Assembly (NCBI GenBank): GCA_937914965.1
Contig: CALGIY010000260.1
Coordinates: forward strand, 1 to 11,701
Direction of reading: 5' to 3'
Length of the DNA: 11,701 nt
Source: an uncultured Thermoanaerobacteraceae bacterium
Lineage (GTDB): Bacteria > Bacillota > DSM-12270 > Thermacetogeniales > Thermacetogeniaceae
The position numbers and the translations under genes are program-made. Shown in pieces: positions 6,539-11,701 of the stretch. The number at the start of each line of letters is the position of its first letter. Within the stretch, counting starts at the first letter, position 1. The notes below the pieces were generated by a model. It worked only from the letters and a program-made list of their open reading frames with translations. It searched no databases and was not told the DNA's origin.

Positions 6539-8908
6539 ATGAGTGCCGTAAAGATAGATGAACAGGTTGCCAAAACCAGTGGTTATAATGTAATTGGTAA
6601 GAGTGTCAGAAGAAGGGATGCTCTGGCAAAGGTCACCGGAGAGGCGATGTTTAGTACAGATGTTAAGCTTCCGGGGATGCTGTATGCTAAAGTGCTGCGC
6701 AGCCCTTACCCCCATGCGAAAATTACGAAAATCGACACTTCGAAAGCAGAAGAGCTGCCTGGTGTAAAAGCGGTTGTATCTGTTAAGAACACTCCCAGGG
6801 AAAAGTTCAATACTTCTGCAACCATGACCTTTACAGTGCCACACTTGGATCCGGTGCTCGACCAGTACATATTCGATGATGTGGTGCGCTATGTGGGGGA
6901 CGAAGTGGCAGCAGTAGCAGCAGTCAGTGAGGAAGTTGCCCAACAGGCACTGAAGCTGATTGATGTGGAATATGAGCAGCTGCCTGCGGTATATGATCCC
7001 CTGGAAGCCATGAGAGAGGACTCCCCAGATATTCACACGGGCTGTCACGAAGGCAAGAATGTCCCTGGTGATATCGTAAAGATTGCAATGGGTGATGTAG
7101 AGAAGGGTTTTGAAGAAAGCGATCTAGTTATCGAAGAGATGTTCAAGCTGCCTGTTCAAAAGCAGGCCCAGATGGAAACCCATGCCGCAGTAGCTCAGGT
7201 AACCCCGGAAGGAAATATTACTGTTTGGTCCACCACTCAGACACCACACCCGACCCGGATGATTCTCTCCAAAGTCTTCGGTGTGCCGCATAGTAAGATC
7301 CGGGTACTGAATCCACCATATGTGGGCGGCGGATTTGGTGTGCGAATCGGCTGCAGCGGCAAAGCGGAGCCTATTGCGGTGGCACTTTCCATGCAGGCTA
7401 AGCGCCCTGTCAAGATTGTTTATACCAGAGAAGAGGATTTTACTGCATCTGATACCCGCCACGGTGGTTATGTTTGGGCTAAACTGGGGGTCAAGAAAGA
7501 CGGTACCTTCCATGCACTGGAATTGAAGGGTATTTTGAACGCTGGGGCATACTGCAGCTTCAGTTGTGAAGTACCAGGTGTGATGGGTGCCATGGGGCTT
7601 TCGGTTTACCGTATTCCCAATGAAAACTTTGTTGGGTATACCGCTTACACCAACACTACGCCTGCCGGGGCGATGCGCGGGTTTGGTAACCCACAGGCGA
7701 TTTTCCCGCTGGAATCAGTTGTGGACATGGCTGCTGAGAAGCTGGGGATGGACTCTTTGGAACTGCGTTTGAAAAACATCATGAAGACTGGAGACCCTTG
7801 GTGTCTGCCTTATCCCTGCGGCTCCACTGGTTTGGCTGAGTGCATCGAAAAGGGTGCCGAAAGCATTGGCTGGGAAAGACGAGGTAAATTGAACAAGCCA
7901 GGAGCAACCAAGGTGCGTGGAATCGGCATGGGAGTTGGCACCCATTGTAGCAATGCCTGGCCCTTCTGCGTAGATTACGACAATGCTTATATTACAATTG
8001 AGCAAGATGGTTCTGTTCAGTTGGCCACTGGAGTACCCGATATAGGGACCGGAACATCCACCTCACTTCCGCAGCTTGCAGCAGAGGTGCTTGGAGTGGA
8101 TCTGGATACGGTGAACATCACCTTTGGGGATACGGCCAGTACTCCTTTTGATATCGGCAGCCACGCCAGCCGGACGTTGTATGCAGCTGGTACTGCGGTT
8201 ATTGCAGCAGCAAAGGATGCCAAGAAACAGGTGCTGGAGTATGCATCTGATCTTTTGAATGCTCCTGCCGAAAGATTGGACATCAAGAACTCAACAGTTT
8301 TCGTGGCAGCTCAGGGGCTTACTAATAGCTGCTCTGGCAGCGGGGTTTGTAAGGTAGGATCTGGAGAGAGAACAAGTATTACCATGAAAGAACTTGCAGC
8401 CCATGCCCACCTGCGTAACAAGCAGTTTATCGGTGTGGGACGGATTGTCCCACCTAACTCTCCACCATGGGAAGCTCATTTTGCAGAAGTTGAAGTGGAT
8501 CTGGAGACTGGGCAGGTTCGAGTGATCAAGTTAGCAGCTGCCCATGATGTGGGTAAAGCCATCCACCCGGCGATCGTGGAAGGGCAGATCGAAGGTGGGG
8601 TTCTCCAGGGCATTGGCTATGCGCTTAGTGAAGAGATCAAGTATAATGATAAGGGTAGGCAGCAGAACTACAGTTTCCACAACTATTTCTTGCCTACAGC
8701 CGAAGATGTGCCAGAAATCGATGCAATAATAATAGAATCCAATGATCCCAGCGGTCCTTTTGGAGCGAAGGGTCTTGGAGAAACAGGGCTAGTACCCACA
8801 GCACCGGCGATCGCCAATGCTGTTTATGATGCTACTGGTGTGCGCTTTAAAGAGATCCCTCTGACTGAGGAAAGGGTTTTCTTTGGTCTGCGGAACAATA
8901 AAGCTTAA
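6539..8908 (+). CDS. Molybdenum hydroxylase molybdopterin-binding subunit (XDH family)
   Basis: This 789-residue large subunit holds the Mo-pterin cofactor and hydroxylates the substrate. The N-terminal a/b hammerhead domain covers about 18-155, and the molybdopterin domain the rest. Visible motifs are GGGFG (263-267), RGFGNPQ (380-386, Arg380 equivalent to the bovine xanthine oxidase active-site Arg880), DIGTGTSTSLPQ (501-512), and GAKGLGE (742-748) with the catalytic base Glu748. The bovine substrate-binding Glu802 (in GGKE) aligns with Ile270 in GFGVRIG, so a purine substrate is doubtful. The form I CO dehydrogenase loop with its S-bound Cys (AYxCSFR) is absent; AGAMRGFG takes that place. 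The reading frame extends to 6467, but the ATG at 6539 is preferred because AGGAGGGG (6526-6533) precedes it and the family begins here. The substrate is not known. Confidence 0.93.
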   Translation: MSAVKIDEQVAKTSGYNVIGKSVRRRDALAKVTGEAMFSTDVKLPGMLYAKVLRSPYPHAKITKIDTSKAEELPGVKAVVSVKNTPREKFNTSATMTFTVPHLDPVLDQYIFDDVVRYVGDEVAAVAAVSEEVAQQALKLIDVEYEQLPAVYDPLEAMREDSPDIHTGCHEGKNVPGDIVKIAMGDVEKGFEESDLVIEEMFKLPVQKQAQMETHAAVAQVTPEGNITVWSTTQTPHPTRMILSKVFGVPHSKIRVLNPPYVGGGFGVRIGCSGKAEPIAVALSMQAKRPVKIVYTREEDFTASDTRHGGYVWAKLGVKKDGTFHALELKGILNAGAYCSFSCEVPGVMGAMGLSVYRIPNENFVGYTAYTNTTPAGAMRGFGNPQAIFPLESVVDMAAEKLGMDSLELRLKNIMKTGDPWCLPYPCGSTGLAECIEKGAESIGWERRGKLNKPGATKVRGIGMGVGTHCSNAWPFCVDYDNAYITIEQDGSVQLATGVPDIGTGTSTSLPQLAAEVLGVDLDTVNITFGDTASTPFDIGSHASRTLYAAGTAVIAAAKDAKKQVLEYASDLLNAPAERLDIKNSTVFVAAQGLTNSCSGSGVCKVGSGERTSITMKELAAHAHLRNKQFIGVGRIVPPNSPPWEAHFAEVEVDLETGQVRVIKLAAAHDVGKAIHPAIVEGQIEGGVLQGIGYALSEEIKYNDKGRQQNYSFHNYFLPTAEDVPEIDAIIIESNDPSGPFGAKGLGETGLVPTAPAIANAVYDATGVRFKEIPLTEERVFFGLRNNKA

Positions 8909-8916
8909 ACTAGGAA

Positions 8917-8960
8917 GTTTGGACAGGCCATCAGGATAAGACCTAGTGGTCTGTCCAAAC
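8917..8960. terminator. Hairpin between the hydroxylase operon and nadK (terminator-like)
   Basis: GTTTGGACAGGCC (8917-8929) pairs with GGTCTGTCCAAAC (8948-8960) over 13 bp with one G-T wobble, and an 18-base loop. It begins eight bases after the Mo-subunit stop. Only CATTATACTTT follows, so it lacks a good T-run; it may attenuate rather than fully stop transcription into nadK, or protect the 3' end of the upstream mRNA. Confidence 0.5.
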
Positions 8961-9004
8961 CATTATACTTTGTAGAGTATACTGCCATTGAGGGGGCTGT
9001 TCCA

Positions 9005-9868
9005 ATGAGGGCACTGGTTGTTTATAAAAATGATCTGCGGGCTCACAGGTTGGCCAAGGAGTTGTGTAGTACCTTGCTGGTCAGAGGAGTTTCGGCAAAC
9101 AGCCTGGAGTCTCATCATTTGAACTATAACAGTTCTATCCCCCTAGATATTGTCTTTGTCCTTGGTGGTGATGGCACGCTCTTAAAGACGGCTCGTCATT
9201 TTGCCTCCCTGGGAACGCCAATTCTGGGTGTGAACCTTGGAACGGTGGGGTTTCTCAGCAGTATTGAACCCGAGGATCTTATGGATGCCCTTGATTTAGT
9301 ACTGCAGGGGAAGTTTGAGGTAGAAAAGAGAATGATGATCGATGTTCAACTGCTTCGAGATGGTTTGGGACGCCCACATCAGACACTGGCTCTCAATGAT
9401 GCTGTCATCAAGACGCGTGTTTTACACACCATTAAAACCAAACTCCTGGTAAATGGCGTTTACTATACAACATACCAGGGGGACGGCGTTATTTGTGCTA
9501 CACCTACTGGTTCCACAGCTTACTCTCTGTCTGCAGGGGGTCCAATACTAGATCCCTGTATTCCAGCACTGGTGATCACCCCCATCTGCCCCCAGCTTTC
9601 ATCTTCCAGATCTTTGGTAATCAAATCATCGTCTCAACTGGAATTTGAACTGGATTCCGATTATATGACCTATGTGACGATTGATGGTGAAGAAGAAATT
9701 CCTATCCTGAAGGGGGACAGTGTCCGGATTACCCAGTCCCCAGTAACAGCCCAGATTATCCAGTTTTACCCGGTCAGCAGCGCAGATAAGGTACTCAGGA
9801 TCGGTGGACAGAAGCAGACTAGGAACTTACCGGTTGAAATTACCGCAGAAACGGGTGTCATTGATTGA
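9005..9868 (+). CDS. nadK: NAD kinase
   Basis: This 287-residue cytosolic enzyme phosphorylates NAD+ at the adenosine 2'-OH to make NADP+. The family motif GGDGT is at 54-58 with catalytic Asp56. Asn131-Asp132 in LALNDAV and TPTGSTAYSLSAGGP (166-180) are the NAD-binding segments, and TIDGEEEIP (225-233) follows in the C-terminal domain. Length is normal for bacterial NadK. GAGGGGG (8990-8996) lies eight bases before the ATG. It sits between the molybdenum hydroxylase operon and NuoE/NuoF-like genes, so it may be co-transcribed with the latter; the next gene starts 38 bases after its stop. The link to NADP-dependent redox enzymes is plausible but inferred, because NadK is a housekeeping enzyme. 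Confidence 0.95.
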   Translation: MRALVVYKNDLRAHRLAKELCSTLLVRGVSANSLESHHLNYNSSIPLDIVFVLGGDGTLLKTARHFASLGTPILGVNLGTVGFLSSIEPEDLMDALDLVLQGKFEVEKRMMIDVQLLRDGLGRPHQTLALNDAVIKTRVLHTIKTKLLVNGVYYTTYQGDGVICATPTGSTAYSLSAGGPILDPCIPALVITPICPQLSSSRSLVIKSSSQLEFELDSDYMTYVTIDGEEEIPILKGDSVRITQSPVTAQIIQFYPVSSADKVLRIGGQKQTRNLPVEITAETGVID

Positions 9869-9890
9869 TATCAAGTAATAAACAAGGCGA

Positions 9891-9897
9891 GGGGAGG
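9891..9897 (+). promoter_or_regulatory. Ribosome binding site fixing a GTG start
   Basis: GGGGAGG lies nine bases before the GTG at 9907. The frame stays open back to a TTG at 9865 that overlaps the nadK stop, but no ribosome binding site precedes it, so GTG 9907 is the better start. Confidence 0.65.
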
Positions 9898-9906
9898 ATT
9901 TTCTCC

Positions 9907-10452
9907 GTGTCATGTACCTGTCAGTGCAATAAACAGCAAGAGAACGATATACAGAAGAATCCCAAGACCTGGGGTCCGTTACAAGAACTGCTGGAACAAT
10001 ACAGGGGCAAGGCAGGCAGTTTGGTTGCTATACTGCAGGGAGTACAGTCTATTTACGGATACCTGCCGCAGCAGGTGATGGAATACATTGCCTCTGCAAT
10101 GAAGATGAAACCGGCAAAAATTTATGGAGTAGCCACATTTTATACCCAGTTTCGGCTGCAGCCGGTTGGGAAATTCCTTATCCTGCTGTGCCAGGGTACT
10201 GCCTGTCATGTTAATGGATCTGAACGCATCCTGACTGCTATCTGTGAAGAGCTCGGGATCAAGCCTGGTGAGACAACTCCTGATGGGCTTTTTACTCTGA
10301 ATTGTGTGGCTTGCCTGGGCTGCTGCAGCCTGGCTCCTGTCATGATGATTAACGATCAGGCTTACGGACCGCTTACCCCTGATAAAGCCCTCAAAATAAT
10401 AAGGGACCTGAATGCTTCAGAACAGCAGGCCTGCGAGGGAGGGAAAGAATAA
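9907..10452 (+). CDS. NuoE-like [2Fe-2S] subunit (NADH dehydrogenase 24 kDa/HndA family)
   Basis: The predicted 181-residue protein is a thioredoxin-fold [2Fe-2S] subunit that normally partners a NuoF-type flavoprotein in complex I, NAD(P)-linked [FeFe] hydrogenases or formate dehydrogenases. A helical N-terminal part with GSLVAILQGVQSIYGYLP (37-54) and KIYGVATFYTQF (71-82) is typical. The cluster ligands are Cys95 and Cys100 (CQGTAC) and Cys136 and Cys140 (CLGCC), fitting Cx4C and Cx3C. Odd points are an N-terminal CTCQC (residues 3-7) not usual in the family, and an extra Cys139 between the last ligands. It uses a GTG start. Its stop overlaps the next ATG by one base, so it is coupled to the NuoF-like gene. 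Which enzyme it serves cannot be told here. Confidence 0.9.
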   Translation: MSCTCQCNKQQENDIQKNPKTWGPLQELLEQYRGKAGSLVAILQGVQSIYGYLPQQVMEYIASAMKMKPAKIYGVATFYTQFRLQPVGKFLILLCQGTACHVNGSERILTAICEELGIKPGETTPDGLFTLNCVACLGCCSLAPVMMINDQAYGPLTPDKALKIIRDLNASEQQACEGGKE

Positions 10453-11666
10453 TGAAAATAAGGATTGGATTAGGAAGCTGCGGGATAGCTGCTGGCGCAC
10501 TGAAGGTAAAGGAGTGCGTGGAGACAGAGATCCAAGGACGCGGGCTAGATATAAAGGTGCAGACCACAGGTTGTATCGGCATGTGTCATGCTGAACCGAT
10601 CCTGGATGTGATCGATGAACAGGAAAGAGTCTATACCTACGGGTATGTCACTCCAGAAATGGTGAAGAAGATTTTTGATGGTCACATTACAGGCCAGTCA
10701 CCTGTGGAGAAATACTTATTAGCTACTCCGGAAAAGGAGTGCGATTTTCTGGCAGGCCAGAAAAGGGTGGCTCTGCGGAACTGCGGTATTATCAATCCAG
10801 AACAGCTCCAGGATTATGTTGATCATGAAGGATATCAGGCTTTAAAGCGAGCGGTTACCAAGATGACCCAGGAAGAGGTAATCTCTGAAATTAAGGAATC
10901 TGGTCTGAGGGGCCGTGGCGGAGCAGGTTTTCCCACCTGGTTCAAGTGGGATGCAGCCCGCAAGAGTCCAGGGAATGTCAAATACATCGTCTGCAATGCT
11001 GATGAAGGAGACCCCGGTGCCTTTATGGACCGCAGTCTCTTGGAGGGTGACCCCCATGCGGTCTTGGAGGGTATGGCCATCGCTGGTTATGCAGTTGGGG
11101 CCAACCAAGGATTCATCTACTGCAGAGCCGAGTATCCCCTGGCTATCCGCAGAGCGGAACTGGCCATCAAGCAGGCAGAAGAGCGCGGTATGCTTGGTAA
11201 AAACATCTTTGGTACCGGTATTGATTTTGAAATCAGGATCAAACAAGGGGCCGGCGCCTTTGTCTGCGGTGAGGAAACAGCCTTAATCGCATCTCTTGAG
11301 GGAGAGCGAGGTATGCCTCGTTTGAAGCCGCCATTCCCGGCTCAGTCCGGTTATTGGGAAAAGCCCACTAACATCAACAATGTGGAAACATACGCAAATG
11401 TGCCCTGGATTCTGGCCAATGGTGGGAAGGCCTTTTCCGCGATGGGAACAGATAAAAGCCCTGGCACCAAGGTTTTCGCCCTGGCAGGCAAGATTAAGCG
11501 TGGTGGGCTGGTAGAAGTGCCCATGGGATTGCCATTGAAAGAAGTTATTTTTAATATCGGAGGCGGGACCAAGGGGGATCAGAAGTTTAAGGCAGTCCAG
11601 ATGGGAGGCCCCTCTGGCGGCTGTATTCCTGAGGAACTGCTGGAGACCATAGCCCAATCCTGTTAA
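10452..11666 (+). pseudogene. NuoF-like FMN/NAD(P)H subunit, truncated at the 3' end
   Basis: This encodes the NAD(P)H-binding flavoprotein partner of the preceding NuoE-like subunit (HndC/HydB/NuoF family). An N-terminal thioredoxin-like 2Fe-2S domain (about 1-90) has Cys10, Cys41 and Cys45 (TGCIGMC); the fourth usual Cys, five residues before Cys10, is Ile. The Nqo1 core follows: FMN motif GLRGRGGAGFPT (151-162), CNADEGDPGAFMDR (181-194) and GAGAFVCGEETALIASLEGERG (266-287, given from the frame), then an SLBB-like part (about 336-375). After CIPEELLET (391-399) the family continues with a D-Y-x-S-L stretch and a 4Fe-4S motif, but here the frame reads IAQSC and stops. Roughly 200 expected residues are lost. 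None of the three forward frames of 11648-11701 restores homology, so this is a rearrangement or a chimeric contig end, not a simple frameshift. Confidence 0.8.
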
Positions 11667-11701
11667 AAACCCTGGTGCCTACTGAATGATAGGGATCATT
11701 T
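11648..11701. other. Sequence of unknown origin after the NuoF-like break
   Basis: These 54 bases follow the point where the NuoF-like protein leaves its family. No forward frame gives the expected continuation, I found no reverse-complement match elsewhere in the window, and no gene is recognisable. A 6-bp inverted repeat AATGAT/ATCATT (11685-11700, loop AGGG) is present but short. Confidence 0.5.

Noticed and set aside
8964..8983. TATACT boxes (8964-8969, 8978-8983) as a nadK promoter
   Set aside because: Neither has a recognisable -35 element at proper spacing, and the second would start transcription inside the ribosome binding site.
9865..9906. TTG start of the NuoE-like gene overlapping the nadK stop
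   Set aside because: No ribosome binding site precedes it, whereas GGGGAGG lies nine bases before GTG 9907.
11685..11700. AATGAT/ATCATT inverted repeat at the right edge as a second fold-back
   Set aside because: The arms are only six bases and the next pair (11684/11701) does not match, so it may be chance.
1..11701. CRISPR arrays, insertion sequences, phage genes or defence systems
   Set aside because: No regularly spaced repeats, transposase, integrase or known defence domains were seen on either strand.

Overview
The window reads as chromosome from an anaerobic, low-to-mid-GC Firmicute of the Clostridia type (Peptococcaceae-like). This rests on strong Gram-positive Shine-Dalgarno sequences, a tRNA with an encoded CCA, and a gene set of clostridial ablAB, a sigma-54 activator, a three-subunit molybdenum hydroxylase and NuoE/NuoF-type diaphorase subunits. 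The genus cannot be named from sequence alone. All recognised genes are on the + strand.

Left part (1-1336): the 3' end of ablA (lysine 2,3-aminomutase) overlaps a complete ablB (beta-lysine N6-acetyltransferase). Together they make the compatible solute N-epsilon-acetyl-beta-lysine. A tRNA-Thr(CGT) with its own promoter and a downstream hairpin follows. Bases 1-62 form a perfect 23-bp inverted repeat whose left arm replaces expected ablA coding sequence, so the left edge looks like a fold-back junction.

Middle (1337-5154): after about 320 bases without a gene comes a two-component pair. It consists of a soluble GAF-PAS histidine kinase with a cysteine-rich PAS, and an NtrC-class regulator (receiver, sigma-54 AAA+, Fis-type HTH). 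The 298-base gap after the regulator holds two tandem CCAATA/TATTGG-type palindromes, an intrinsic terminator, and a -24/-12 promoter built into the terminator's 3' arm and T-run. The promoter points at the next operon. This looks like a compact control unit in which the regulator could drive that operon.

Right part (5155-11701): an FAD subunit, a 2Fe-2S subunit and a molybdopterin subunit of a xanthine dehydrogenase-family hydroxylase, in M-S-L order, are followed by a hairpin, NAD kinase, a NuoE-like 2Fe-2S subunit and a NuoF-like flavin subunit. The Mo subunit keeps the catalytic Glu and the RGFG Arg but has Ile where xanthine dehydrogenase has its purine-binding Glu, so its substrate is open. 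The NuoF-like gene loses homology abruptly near 11648 and stops about 200 residues short, so the right edge may also be an artificial or rearranged junction.

I see no wholly new system. The best candidate for something undescribed is the regulatory circuit at 4872-5028 and the unknown substrate of the hydroxylase it appears to control.
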